A DNA stretch of 17,049 bases from Nitrospirota bacterium (GTDB lineage: Bacteria > Nitrospirota > Thermodesulfovibrionia > Thermodesulfovibrionales > JdFR-88), in the NCBI GenBank assembly GCA_021819985.1, contig JAKAEG010000021.1:1-17049 (forward strand). The letters run 5' to 3'. The position numbers and the translations under genes are program-made. Numbering within the stretch: position 1 is the stretch's first letter; the number at the start of each line of letters is the position of its first letter. This document shows positions 6,276 to 14,379 of the stretch, in pieces. The notes below the pieces were generated by a model, which worked only from the letters and a program-made list of their open reading frames with translations, did no database searches and was not told the origin of the DNA.

Positions 6276-7970
6276 ATGGCCCGCGTTTCAGGCAAGGATA
6301 AATCACTTTCAGGAAAGACCAGATCCGGTGAGATCAAAAAAGGGATAGAGCGCGTCCCGCACAGAGCGCTCCTTTACGCAACCGGCATCCCAAAATCGGA
6401 GATGGACAAGCCTTTCATAGGGGTCGCCTCCAGCTTCACGGACATAATACCCGGCCATATCGGGATGAGGGACCTGGAGCGGTTCATCGAAAAAGGCGTA
6501 CATTCCGGTGGCGGCTATCCCTTCTTCTTCGGGCTTCCAGGCATTTGCGACGGCATAGCCATGGGGCACAGCGGGATGCATTATTCCCTGCCCTCGCGCG
6601 AGCTTATCGCCGACATGATAGAAACGGTGATGGAGGCCCATAAGCTGGACGGGCTCGTGCTGCTTACCAACTGCGACAAGATAACGCCCGGAATGCTCAT
6701 GGGGGCGTTACGGGTGGACGTTCCTACGGTGGTGGTCACGGCCGGCCCCATGATGTCCGGCCATTTAAAAGGCAAGCGGCTGTCTCTGGTCAACGACACC
6801 TTTGAGGCGGTCGGGAAATATAAAAAAGGTCTGATAACAGACAGCGAGGTCGAGGAGCTTGAAATGTGCGCCTGTCCGGGCGCGGGTTCCTGCCAGGGGA
6901 TGTACACGGCAAACACAATGGCCTGCCTTACGGAATCGATGGGCATGAGCCTGCCCTACTGCGCTACCGCCCTGGCCGTATCGGCCCAGAAAAAAAGGAT
7001 AGCCTTTGAAAGCGGAACGCGGGTTGTGGAGCTTGTAAAAAAAGGGCTGAAACCCTCAAAAGTGGTTACGAGGGAATCCCTGGAAAACGCCATTGTGGTC
7101 GATCTGGCCCTGGGCGGCTCAACCAATACATGCCTGCATCTGCCTGCCATAGCGAAAGAGGCCGGCATCGATATGACCATAGAGCCGTTCGACAGGCTGT
7201 CTAAAACGACCCCCCATATAGCGGACATGCTTCCCGGGGGAAAGCATTACCTTGAGGACCTGGACCATGCCGGAGGCATCCCCGCGGTAATGAAGCAGTT
7301 GAAAAACCTGCTGACAGACCATATCACGGTAAGCGGGAAAAAGGTATTTGAGATAACCGATGCCGCCAGGGTAAACGATGCGGAGGTCATAAGGCCGGTC
7401 AATCGCCCCTACCATAAAGAGGGCGGTATCGCCGTGCTTTCGGGAAATATCGCACCCGATGGCGCGGTGGTGAAGCAATCGGCCGTGGGCCCCGCGATGA
7501 TGCGCTTCAAGGGAAAGGCCAGGGTCTTTGATTCAGAGGAAAAGGCAATGAAGGCGATAATGGATGGTAAGATAAAATCCGGCGACGTCGTGGTGATCCG
7601 GTATGAGGGGCCGAAAGGAGGCCCTGGGATGCGCGAGATGCTTTCGCCAACAGCCGCGATCGCGGGCATGGGGCTTGCCGATTCAGTTGCGCTCATTACG
7701 GACGGCAGGTTTTCAGGCGGCACACGCGGGCCGTGCATAGGCCATATCTCTCCGGAGGCGATGGAAGGCGGGCCGATCGCGATAATACAGGAAGGCGACG
7801 TCGTCTCCATAGATATTCCGCGCAGGAAGCTCAATATAGAGGTAAGCGATAAAGAGATCGCAAGCAGGCTGGCAGGCTGGAAAAAGCCCAAGCCCAAGAT
7901 TACAACAGGGTGGCTGGCACGCTACGCGAGAGACGTCAGTTCAGCGGCCAAAGGCGCGGTGTTGAGTTAG
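6276..7970 (+). CDS. ilvD: Dihydroxy-acid dehydratase IlvD
   Basis: Dehydrates 2,3-dihydroxy-3-methylbutanoate and its methylpentanoate homologue to the 2-oxo acids, the third common step of valine/isoleucine synthesis, also feeding leucine and pantothenate. It is 564 residues, a usual length. Visible signatures are CDGIAMGH (Cys91), NCDKITPGMLMGALR (Cys133), PGAGSCQGMYTANTM (Cys206), GGSTNT, and DGRFSGGTRG near the C-terminus. Three cysteines in these places fit Fe-S cluster ligands, as in the [2Fe-2S] members, though cluster type is not provable here. PGHIGMRDLERF matches the N-terminal family block. The ATG at 6276 follows GGGGAGGA (6257-6263). A strong terminator follows, so ilvB is probably transcribed separately. 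Cytoplasmic. Confidence 0.97.
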   Translation: MARVSGKDKSLSGKTRSGEIKKGIERVPHRALLYATGIPKSEMDKPFIGVASSFTDIIPGHIGMRDLERFIEKGVHSGGGYPFFFGLPGICDGIAMGHSGMHYSLPSRELIADMIETVMEAHKLDGLVLLTNCDKITPGMLMGALRVDVPTVVVTAGPMMSGHLKGKRLSLVNDTFEAVGKYKKGLITDSEVEELEMCACPGAGSCQGMYTANTMACLTESMGMSLPYCATALAVSAQKKRIAFESGTRVVELVKKGLKPSKVVTRESLENAIVVDLALGGSTNTCLHLPAIAKEAGIDMTIEPFDRLSKTTPHIADMLPGGKHYLEDLDHAGGIPAVMKQLKNLLTDHITVSGKKVFEITDAARVNDAEVIRPVNRPYHKEGGIAVLSGNIAPDGAVVKQSAVGPAMMRFKGKARVFDSEEKAMKAIMDGKIKSGDVVVIRYEGPKGGPGMREMLSPTAAIAGMGLADSVALITDGRFSGGTRGPCIGHISPEAMEGGPIAIIQEGDVVSIDIPRRKLNIEVSDKEIASRLAGWKKPKPKITTGWLARYARDVSSAAKGAVLS

Positions 7971-7991
7971 CAACAGGTCTTCTATAATTTT

Positions 7992-8029
7992 AAGTGAAAG
8001 CCGCCAGTAATGGCGGCTTTCACTTTTTT
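7992..8029 (+). terminator. Strong intrinsic terminator after ilvD
   Basis: A perfect 15-bp stem (7992-8006 with 8011-8025) closes a GTAA loop, with a GC core GCCGCCA/TGGCGGC, and runs into a T-tract to 8029. It begins 21 nt after the ilvD stop. The same GAAAGCCGCCA stem recurs near 16668. Confidence 0.9.
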
Positions 8030-8078
8030 GCGGCACCAATGACACCTATACAAAAAAACCCTGAAGAGCCCTTTCACT

Positions 8079-8108
8079 AAATGGCCGTTTTTATAAATCC
8101 GGCCATTT
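8079..8108 (+). promoter_or_regulatory. Inverted repeat upstream of ilvB
   Basis: AAATGGCCG (8079-8087) and CGGCCATTT (8100-8108) are perfect inverted arms, 9 bp each, around a 12-nt T/A-rich gap. They end 22 nt before the proposed ilvB -10 element, so this reads better as an operator-like site in DNA than as a transcribed attenuator. No branched-chain-rich leader peptide is visible. Confidence 0.35.
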
Positions 8109-8130
8109 GTTCAAACATTACGCCCGCTTA

Positions 8131-8139
8131 TGTTAATAT
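8131..8139 (+). promoter_or_regulatory. Extended -10 promoter for ilvBN
   Basis: TG-T-TAATAT gives an extended -10 element. A start about 7 nt downstream would leave a leader of roughly 30 nt before the ilvB ATG. There is no good -35 hexamer at the right distance, which extended -10 promoters can do without. The strong terminator just upstream makes a new promoter here likely. Confidence 0.45.
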
Positions 8140-8176
8140 ATCAAACGTATTTTCTTATTATTTACGAGGGAAAAAA

Positions 8177-9919
8177 ATGAAATTAACCGGTTCAGAGATA
8201 CTGATCGAATGCCTGAAGCGTGAGGGTGTGAAGCACATCTTCGGTTATCCCGGAGGGGTTGTGCTTAATATCTTCGACATGCTTTACGAAGATAAAGATT
8301 TAAAACTGATACTTACAAGGCACGAGCAGGGCGCCGTGCACGCTGCCGACGGGTATGCGAGGGCCACAGGAAAGCCCGGCGTTGTACTTGTGACCTCCGG
8401 CCCCGGCGCAACCAACACGGTGACAGGTATCGCCACTGCGTCCATGGATTCCGTGCCCCTGGTCGTAATAACCGGCCAGGTGCCTACAATGCTCATCGGC
8501 AACGACGCGTTTCAGGAGGCCGATATCGTGGGCATTACCCGTCCGTGCACAAAGCACAATTACCTTGTGAAGGACGTAAAAGATCTGGCCGAGGTCATAA
8601 AGGAGGCCTTTCATATAGCATCAACGGGCAGGCCTGGCCCTGTGCTCATAGATCTGCCAAAAGACGTCACTGTGGGGAAAACGGATTTCATATGGCCTGA
8701 AAAGGTCGGGCTGGAAGGATACAAGCCGAAATACGAAGGCAATAAATGGATGATAAACCAGGCCGCCCATCTGATAGAAAAGGCCAGGAAGCCGGTTATC
8801 GTTGCAGGCGGCGGAGTCATCATATCCGGCGCGTACAAGGAACTGAAGGAGCTTGCCGAGCACACGCAGATCCCTGTGACCACTACCCTGATGGGCATAG
8901 GCTGCTTCCCGGAGACAAACAAATTGTCACTGGGCATGCCGGGAATGCACGGCACATATTATGCCAATAAGGCCATCCAGGAATCCGACCTGTTGATAGC
9001 CCTTGGAATGAGATTTGACGACCGCGTGACCAGTAAGACGGATTCCTTCGCACCAAACGCAAGCATTATCCATGTAGATATAGACCCTACTTCCATCAGG
9101 AAAAACGTGAGAGTGGACATACCCATAGTGGGCGATGTAAAGAGGGTCCTCACCGATTTGAACAAAGCGCTTAAAACGGAGATAAAAGGACAGTGGGGAG
9201 CCGTAAGAAAGGCATGGCTCAAGCAGATAGACGAGTGGAAAAAAGAAAGGCCGCTTACATACACAAAAAGCGACACGACGATAAAGCCCCAGTACGTTGT
9301 CGAAAAGATATATGAACTCACAAAAGGCGATGCCATAATAACCACGGAGGTCGGCCAGAACCAGATGTGGGCCGCGCAATTTTTCAAGTACGACGTGCCG
9401 CGCACCTTCCTTTCCTCCGGCGGGCTTGGCACAATGGGCTTCGGTTTTCCCGCCGCAATAGGCGCGCAGCTTGCCTTTCCGGACAAGCTTGTCATCGACG
9501 TCGCAGGTGACGGGAGCATACAGATGAACATACAGGAGCTTGCCACCGCGGTGCTGAACAAGCTGCCGGTAAAGGTCGTTATCCTGAACAACGGTTTCCT
9601 GGGGATGGTCAGGCAATGGCAGGAACTCTTTTATGGAGAGCGTTATTCGTATAGTCACCTGGACATCGTGCCCGATTTCGTAAAACTGGCTGAATCCTAC
9701 GGCGCCGCCGGCCTCAGGGCGACCAAGCCCTCCGAGGTGGAAGACGTGCTCAAGGAAGGTCTGTTCAAGATAAAAAAGACCGTCTTCATGGATTTCAAGG
9801 TGGACTGGAAAGAAAAGGTCTACCCGATGGTCCCGGCGGGGGCCCCGATCGACCATATGCTCTTCGAGGAAGATGAGGCAAAGGAAGAGAAAAAGAAAAA
9901 ACTGAAGGTGGTTAAATGA
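8177..9919 (+). CDS. ilvB: Acetolactate synthase large (catalytic) subunit
   Basis: Thiamine-diphosphate enzyme that condenses two pyruvates to acetolactate, or pyruvate with 2-oxobutyrate, the first common step of branched-chain amino acid synthesis. It is 580 residues from the ATG at 8177. I prefer this start to the in-frame ATG at 8081 because GAGGG lies 6 nt before it and homology begins at KLTGSEILIE; the extra 32 codons would cover the promoter and inverted repeat. Glu50 in RHEQGAVHAADGYAR is the conserved ThDP-activating glutamate. The ThDP/Mg motif runs from GDGS (444-447) to NN (471-472). The middle third has the FAD-type domain of the family (GGGVIISGA). A charged Glu/Lys-rich tail ends the protein. 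Its stop overlaps ilvN by 4 nt, as expected for a two-subunit complex. Confidence 0.96.
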   Translation: MKLTGSEILIECLKREGVKHIFGYPGGVVLNIFDMLYEDKDLKLILTRHEQGAVHAADGYARATGKPGVVLVTSGPGATNTVTGIATASMDSVPLVVITGQVPTMLIGNDAFQEADIVGITRPCTKHNYLVKDVKDLAEVIKEAFHIASTGRPGPVLIDLPKDVTVGKTDFIWPEKVGLEGYKPKYEGNKWMINQAAHLIEKARKPVIVAGGGVIISGAYKELKELAEHTQIPVTTTLMGIGCFPETNKLSLGMPGMHGTYYANKAIQESDLLIALGMRFDDRVTSKTDSFAPNASIIHVDIDPTSIRKNVRVDIPIVGDVKRVLTDLNKALKTEIKGQWGAVRKAWLKQIDEWKKERPLTYTKSDTTIKPQYVVEKIYELTKGDAIITTEVGQNQMWAAQFFKYDVPRTFLSSGGLGTMGFGFPAAIGAQLAFPDKLVIDVAGDGSIQMNIQELATAVLNKLPVKVVILNNGFLGMVRQWQELFYGERYSYSHLDIVPDFVKLAESYGAAGLRATKPSEVEDVLKEGLFKIKKTVFMDFKVDWKEKVYPMVPAGAPIDHMLFEEDEAKEEKKKKLKVVK

Positions 9920-10401
9920 GACATACGATAACGCTCCTTGTTGAAAACAAGTTCGGTGTGCTTTCAAGGATATCCGGGCTCTTTAGCGGCAGGGGGTACA
10001 ATATCGAAAGCCTTTCAGTCGGCGAGGAGATAGACCCCAAGTACTCGCAGATGACCATAGTCACCACCGGGGACGACCTCATAATAGAGCAGATAACGAA
10101 GCAGCTAAACAAGCTGGTGGATGTTATAAAGGTCACGGACGTAACGGAATTCGAACACGTCGAGCGGGAGATGATAATCATAAAGGTCACCCCGAAACCG
10201 GAGAAAAAGAGCGAGGTCCTCAACCTGGCCGGTATATTCAGGGGCAGGGTGGTCGACTCATCGGAAAACACCTACACGATCGAAGTTACAGGCGATGAGA
10301 AAAAGATAGAGGCCTTTATCGGGCTGATGAAGCCGATGGGCATAAAGGACCTCGTCCGCACAGGCAAGGTGGCCATCCTCCGGGAAGGGTATAAGAAGTA
10401 G
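9916..10401 (+). CDS. ilvN: Acetolactate synthase small (regulatory) subunit
   Basis: Regulatory partner of the catalytic subunit; in the family it raises activity and confers feedback inhibition by valine. It is 161 residues. An N-terminal ACT domain (about 1-75) begins HTITLLVENKFGVLSRISGLF and contains GRGYNIESLSVG, the usual effector-binding region with its glycines. The C-terminal domain (about 80-160) has EIIIKV-like strands, FRGRVVD and the ending GKVAILRE, all typical of IlvN/IlvH. Translation starts at ATG 9916 inside the end of ilvB (ATGA overlap), so the two are coupled. Cytoplasmic. The symbol could equally be ilvH by local convention. Confidence 0.95.
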   Translation: MRHTITLLVENKFGVLSRISGLFSGRGYNIESLSVGEEIDPKYSQMTIVTTGDDLIIEQITKQLNKLVDVIKVTDVTEFEHVEREMIIIKVTPKPEKKSEVLNLAGIFRGRVVDSSENTYTIEVTGDEKKIEAFIGLMKPMGIKDLVRTGKVAILREGYKK

Positions 10402-10442
10402 AACCTGTCTCAAAATTGCTTCCGGCTGCAAGAGGTCTTTAA

Positions 10443-10610
10443 GAAATCGCGGCATACGGCGATGATTTAAAAATAAGAATAGATTCAGTCACATCGTCTT
10501 CTTCAAAGATAGGCGTGCGGGTTGGGCTCGCCGGGAATAAGGATGAGTCCAGGACTATACTCGACAGGATAAATGAGCATCTGAAAATAAAATCAGTCCC
10601 TCATTTCTAA
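10443..10610 (+). pseudogene. C-terminal remnant of a DUF3568-like small protein
   Basis: The frame from 10443 to the TAA at 10608-10610 is open for 55 codons but has no start codon near its beginning. It reads GDDLKIRIDSV, then KIGVRVGLAGNKDESRTILD and RINEHL. The pattern strand-strand-(I/V)RVG-x-x-G-(D/N)-x-x-x-S-x-x-I(L)-x-x-I resembles the end of DUF3568-type small, often lipid-anchored, proteins. The preceding 40 nt in another frame (RLQEVFKKSRHTA, just after ilvN) may belong to it through a frameshift near 10453. It looks like the tail of a gene whose front was deleted. The family label comes from memory of the pattern and is moderate. Confidence 0.5.
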
Positions 10611-10618
10611 CTCACTCT

Positions 10619-10656
10619 ATCCCTTTCCCGTTTGGGAGAGGGATTTTTATTTTTTT
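10619..10656 (+). terminator. Strong intrinsic terminator after the ilv operon
   Basis: ATCCCTTTCCC (10619-10629) pairs with GGGAGAGGGAT (10634-10644) over 11 bp (one G-T wobble) around a GTTT loop, followed by five T, one A and seven T. The T-tail runs over the lspA stop codon, so it separates the plus-strand operon from the convergent ileS-lspA operon. Confidence 0.9.
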
Positions 10657-11102
10657 AAATCTCCGGGTTCGTTCTTGACGTTCAGCAACGAGCCGATAAG
10701 AAGAAGGGCTATCCCTATGCTCAGGTATGAGTCCGCGAAATTAAAGGCGGGCCAGTGCATAGGCCCGGCATGGACGTCTATGAAATCCCGCACGTATCCC
10801 AAATACAGCCTGTCCGTCAGATTGCCGGCCGCACCCGAAAGAACAAGCACAAGCCCCACCGGTTTCTTTCTGGATTTCGCCAGCATCACTATAACCGCGA
10901 TTATTGCCGCCGCCGAGATAATGACAAAGAAAATATTCCCGACATTTTGAAGGATACCAAATGCCGCGCCGGGGTTCCTGAGGTTGACTATGTTCAGGAA
11001 GGGCAGCACCCGGACGACGTCATCAGGCGCCACAAACCGGTGCGCGAAATATTTGGATATTTGGTCCAGCGCAACCAGTATTACGGAGATCACCCAAGCC
11101 AT
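10647..11102 (-). CDS. lspA: Lipoprotein signal peptidase LspA
   Basis: Signal peptidase II, an inner-membrane aspartic protease that cuts prolipoproteins before the lipid-modified cysteine. It is 151 residues, close to the family norm, with about four membrane segments (near residues 3-18, 54-75, 82-93 and 125-140). The two catalytic aspartates are visible: Asp97 in GNLTDR and Asp124 in FNFADS. ALDQISKYF near the N-terminus and NPGAAFG at 43-49 are further family blocks. The ATG overlaps the ileS stop by one base (TAATG), so it is translated after ileS in the same transcript, a pairing common in bacteria. A probable client, the lipoprotein at 14569, is encoded nearby. Confidence 0.96.
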   Translation of the reverse strand: MAWVISVILVALDQISKYFAHRFVAPDDVVRVLPFLNIVNLRNPGAAFGILQNVGNIFFVIISAAAIIAVIVMLAKSRKKPVGLVLVLSGAAGNLTDRLYLGYVRDFIDVHAGPMHWPAFNFADSYLSIGIALLLIGSLLNVKNEPGDLKK

Positions 11103-13915
11103 TATGATATGTTCCCGTAACAGCGGGAGCAGATATCCGGCGCATCAGGCACAGTGCCGACCGTAACGTCCCTCGTCCAGCACCTTTTGCATTTTTCTCC
11201 CTCCGCATTCTGAACGCTTATGACGAGTCCTTTTATCTCCCCCGATTCCGCCCCTTCAGGAGCTTCCTTTGCGGGGTCCTCCGCGGGCTTCATCTCCGCC
11301 TGGGAGACTATGAAAAGCGCGGGCAGGAAACCGGAATAGTCCTTAAGCAGATCGAAAATATCCCTGGGCGCGTACAAAACGACCTTCGCCTCAAGGGAGC
11401 TTCCTATCATGCGCTCCTGCCTTTTTATCTCCAGGGCCTTGTTCACTTCATTTCTTACCGTGATTATCTTTGCCCATTTTTCCTCAAGGGCCAGGTCCCT
11501 GGCGCCGGCTTTGGGAAACGCGGAAAGAAACACGCTTTCCTCAAGGTTTTTTCCTTCTGATGATTTGCTTTTTCTTATGTGATCCCAGATCTCCTCCGCC
11601 GTGAAGGACATGACCGGGGCCATCAGTTTTGTCATTGAGACCAGTATTTCATTTAGCACCCATTGGGAGGCCCTGCGCTCCACGGAATCGCGCCGGAAGG
11701 TATAGAGCTTGTCTTTCAGGATGTCCAGATAAAAGGAACTCATGTCCACCACGCAAAAATTATAAAGCCTGTGATAGACCTCATGGAACGCGAAATTCTC
11801 GTATGCTGCATCGATATCGGAGATGAGCCCCTGAAGCCTGGACAATGCCCACCGGTCGATCTCCAAAAGGGCCCCGCTGTAATTGCCGCCGTCCAGGTCG
11901 CTCGTATTTCCAAGCAGGTATCTGGCGGTGTTCCTTACTTTTCGATAGGCTTCGGTCATTCTTTCGATTATCTCGTTAGAAAGCCTGATATCGTCCCTGT
12001 AGTCCTCCGCCGAGACCCAGAGCCTCAATATCTCCGCCCCGTTTTTCTTGATTATGTCCTCCGGGGAAACGACATTTCCAAGCGACTTTGACATCTTCCT
12101 GCCTTTGCCGTCGACCACGAAACCGTGCGTGAGGACCGACCTGTACGGCGCTCCGCCTTTGGCGCCGGTGGCCGTTATCAATGAGCTTTGGAACCAGCCC
12201 CTGTGCTGGTCGGAGCCCTCCAGGTACATGTCGGCAGGAGAGGCAAGACCCTTTCGATGGTCGAGTACCGCCGCGTGGCTTACGCCTGAATCGAACCAGA
12301 CGTCCAGGATATCTTTTTCTTTTACAAATTCCTTGCCGCCGCACGATGGGCAGGTAAAAGATCCATCCGGCAGGAATTCGGAGGCCGGTTTTTCAAACCA
12401 GACATCGGAACCGTGGCTGCGCACGAGCGCTTCGATTTTGTCCAAAACGGCACTATCGGTAACTGCGGTTCCGCAACCCTGGCATTTAAGTACCGCGATG
12501 GGCACGCCCCAGGACCTCTGCCTGGATACACACCAGTCCGGTCTTCGCTCTAGCATGCCTTCTATCCGCTGCCTGCCCCATTCGGGGACCCAATTGACCT
12601 TGCGAATCTCCTCAAGGCATTTTTCTCTTAACCCGTTGTGCTCCATGGAGATGAACCACTGCTCGGTGGCCCTGAATATCACGGGCTTTTTGCATCTCCA
12701 GCAATGGGGGTAGGAGTGGGTTATCTTTTTTTCCGCAAGCAGGGCGTCTTTTTCTTTCAGCATTTCAATTATGATGTCGTTAGCCTTGAAGACAAACTGG
12801 CCGTCCAGCCGCTCTATCCCCGTGCCGGTGAACTTTCCCCGGTCGTCCACGGGCGCGTATACCTGTAGCCCGTTCTCAAGCCCGGCCTTGTAATCGTCCT
12901 CGCCATGCCCGGGGGCTATGTGCACTACGCCTGTCCCTTCTTCCGTCGTTACGAACTCGCCGGTAATAACGATCGAAAGCCTGTCTATGAAGGGGTGCCT
13001 GGCTTTTAGCCCTTTTAGTTCAATGCCCTTTTTAGAAAACGTTATCTCGCCCTCGATGCCCAGCGATTCTTTTATCTTCTCGTAAAGGGCCGCCGCGAGT
13101 ATGTGAGTGCCGTTTGAAGAGGAGACCGCGACGTAATCGGTGTCCGGGTTCACGGCAAGAGCAAGGTTGGCGGGCAGCGTCCAGGGCGTGGTAGTCCATA
13201 TCACAAAATAAGCGTCCCCCGATAACCCGAGTTTTGCCGCGTCCTCATCGGTCAGCCTGAAACGCACATAGACTGAAGGGGATTCCTTTTCTGCGTATTC
13301 CACTTCTGCCTCGGCAAGGGCCGTGACGCAATTGGGGCACCAGTGGACCGGCTTTTTCCCCTGGTAAACATAGCCATTCTTGAGAAAAAGCCCGAATTCC
13401 TTTACAATCGCCGCTTCGTAATCATTGGTCATCGTCAGATAAGGCTCGTCCCAAAGTCCGAAGACGCCGAGTCTTTTGAACTCTTCGCGCTGGATATCCA
13501 CGAATTTCGCGGCGTACTCACGGCAGAGCTTCCTTTTTTCCAATACGCCGGTCTGGTCTTTTTTGGAGCCCAGGGTCTTGTCCACCTGCGTTTCTATCGG
13601 GAGCCCGTGGCAGTCCCAGCCGGGCACATAGGGGCTTGAAAAACCCTTCATTGTCTTATGTTTTACGATAATATCCTTAAGCACTTTATTAAGAGCGTGC
13701 CCCATATGTATGTGGCCGTTCGCGTAAGGCGGGCCGTCATGGAGGATGTACCTGGGCCTGTCCTGGTTTTTGGAGAGCATTTTTCCGTAAAGCCCGTCTT
13801 CCTGCCATCTTTTGAGCATCTGGGGCTCTTTTTGCGGCAGGCTCGCCTTCATGGGGAAATCCGTCGCGGGCAGGTTCAGCGTGTCCTTATAATCTTTTTC
13901 TTCTTTTTCGCTCAT
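11102..13915 (-). CDS. ileS: Isoleucyl-tRNA synthetase
   Basis: Class I aminoacyl-tRNA synthetase charging tRNA-Ile; its CP1 domain edits mischarged valine. It is 937 residues, a full-length bacterial form. The ATP-binding HIGH motif appears as HMGH (70-73, in PPYANGHIHMGH) and the KMSKS loop at 607-611. The editing-domain block GTGVVHIAPGHGEDD and the DVWFDSG block before KMSKS are intact. The C-terminus carries a zinc-finger-like set, Cys909, Cys912, Cys929 and Cys932, as in the zinc-containing bacterial type. The ATG at 13915 gives a normal N-terminus (DYKDTLNLPATDFPM). On the minus strand GGGAG lies about 14 nt upstream, with a small AGAT/ATCT hairpin in between that could shorten the distance. 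First gene of an ileS-lspA operon. Confidence 0.97.
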   Translation of the reverse strand: MSEKEEKDYKDTLNLPATDFPMKASLPQKEPQMLKRWQEDGLYGKMLSKNQDRPRYILHDGPPYANGHIHMGHALNKVLKDIIVKHKTMKGFSSPYVPGWDCHGLPIETQVDKTLGSKKDQTGVLEKRKLCREYAAKFVDIQREEFKRLGVFGLWDEPYLTMTNDYEAAIVKEFGLFLKNGYVYQGKKPVHWCPNCVTALAEAEVEYAEKESPSVYVRFRLTDEDAAKLGLSGDAYFVIWTTTPWTLPANLALAVNPDTDYVAVSSSNGTHILAAALYEKIKESLGIEGEITFSKKGIELKGLKARHPFIDRLSIVITGEFVTTEEGTGVVHIAPGHGEDDYKAGLENGLQVYAPVDDRGKFTGTGIERLDGQFVFKANDIIIEMLKEKDALLAEKKITHSYPHCWRCKKPVIFRATEQWFISMEHNGLREKCLEEIRKVNWVPEWGRQRIEGMLERRPDWCVSRQRSWGVPIAVLKCQGCGTAVTDSAVLDKIEALVRSHGSDVWFEKPASEFLPDGSFTCPSCGGKEFVKEKDILDVWFDSGVSHAAVLDHRKGLASPADMYLEGSDQHRGWFQSSLITATGAKGGAPYRSVLTHGFVVDGKGRKMSKSLGNVVSPEDIIKKNGAEILRLWVSAEDYRDDIRLSNEIIERMTEAYRKVRNTARYLLGNTSDLDGGNYSGALLEIDRWALSRLQGLISDIDAAYENFAFHEVYHRLYNFCVVDMSSFYLDILKDKLYTFRRDSVERRASQWVLNEILVSMTKLMAPVMSFTAEEIWDHIRKSKSSEGKNLEESVFLSAFPKAGARDLALEEKWAKIITVRNEVNKALEIKRQERMIGSSLEAKVVLYAPRDIFDLLKDYSGFLPALFIVSQAEMKPAEDPAKEAPEGAESGEIKGLVISVQNAEGEKCKRCWTRDVTVGTVPDAPDICSRCYGNIS

Positions 13916-13952
13916 CGCAGATAAAAAATCTCCCGGTTTTGGTTATCCAAAC

Positions 13953-13961
13953 ATTTTAACA
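13953..13961 (-). promoter_or_regulatory. Extended -10 promoter for ileS-lspA
   Basis: On the minus strand this reads TG-T-TAAAAT, an extended -10 with five of six consensus bases. A start about 7 nt further on gives a leader of roughly 30 nt to the ileS ATG, like that proposed for ilvB. No -35 hexamer is visible. Confidence 0.45.
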
Positions 13962-14218
13962 CAATGAGACAGCTTGCGCGCCTCCGGAGCATTCGAATCT
14001 TTATTGGACTGCATCACCCTTTTTTTGTGTTTTTTCGTTCAAGATAAAAATTTTAACTTCCCGTTTTTAAATTGTTTTTTAGCCCAGGCTGTTCAAGTGT
14101 GTTCAAAGCATACCCCATTAAAAAATTCCTTTCCGGCTTCGGCTTTTGAATGAAAAGCCCTTCCCGTCTCATCATAATCCGCCGCGCCCCGGTATTGTCC
14201 GCATAAACAGTTTATGAA

Positions 14219-14287
14219 AAAGATGCAATTTGACCTTGCAGGCGCTGTATGTTCAGGATGCGCTTCGCCCTGGAGTCCTGCATCTTT
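14219..14287. repeat. Long imperfect hairpin
   Basis: AAAGATGCA (14219-14227) pairs with TGCATCTTT (14279-14287), and inside it CAGGCG (14239-14244) pairs with CGCC(C)TG (14266-14272) with one bulge. No T-run follows on the plus strand. It could be a degenerate mobile repeat or a structured RNA; I cannot tell which. Confidence 0.4.
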
Positions 14288-14293
14288 CACATC

Positions 14294-14302
14294 TGTTATA
14301 AT
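14294..14302 (+). promoter_or_regulatory. Extended -10 promoter, possibly for the lipoprotein gene
   Basis: TG-T-TATAAT is a perfect extended -10 sequence. The next downstream intact gene is the lipoprotein, about 265 nt away, beyond the REP-like hairpin and the transposase tail. No -35 hexamer is evident. Confidence 0.4.
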
Positions 14303-14325
14303 TGTGCAGACTTCGACCGGAATTT

Positions 14326-14379
14326 TAATTCATGTCGGATTAGCGAAGCGTAATCCGACAGATTCTGATTAATGAATTA
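14326..14379. repeat. REP-like nested palindrome
   Basis: TGTCGGATTA (14333-14342) and TAATCCGACA (14351-14360) form a perfect 10-bp stem with the loop GCGAAGCG. Outer arms TAATTCAT (14326-14333) and ATGAATTA (14372-14379) are also perfectly inverted. Short GC-containing palindromes of this kind are the substrates of REP-associated tyrosine transposases (RAYT), and the tail of a RAYT-like gene lies directly next to it. Confidence 0.6.

Noticed and set aside
8081..8176. Longer ilvB start at ATG 8081
   Set aside because: It lacks a Shine-Dalgarno sequence, adds 32 codons outside the family's homology, and would cover the inverted repeat and promoter.
8927..9967. Minus-strand open frame of 346 codons across ilvB and the start of ilvN
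   Set aside because: It is fully antisense to two genes with strong homology, and its translation has no recognisable domain.
12048..12713. Plus-strand open frame of 221 codons inside ileS
   Set aside because: Antisense shadow of the conserved catalytic core of ileS; no plausible protein pattern.
14093..14290. Minus-strand frame of 65 codons upstream of ileS
   Set aside because: No recognised pattern, no clear ribosome-binding site, and part of it lies in a long hairpin.
13916..14290. A T-box riboswitch upstream of ileS
   Set aside because: I looked on the minus strand for the conserved T-box sequence and a following terminator and found neither; the proposed leader is only about 30 nt.
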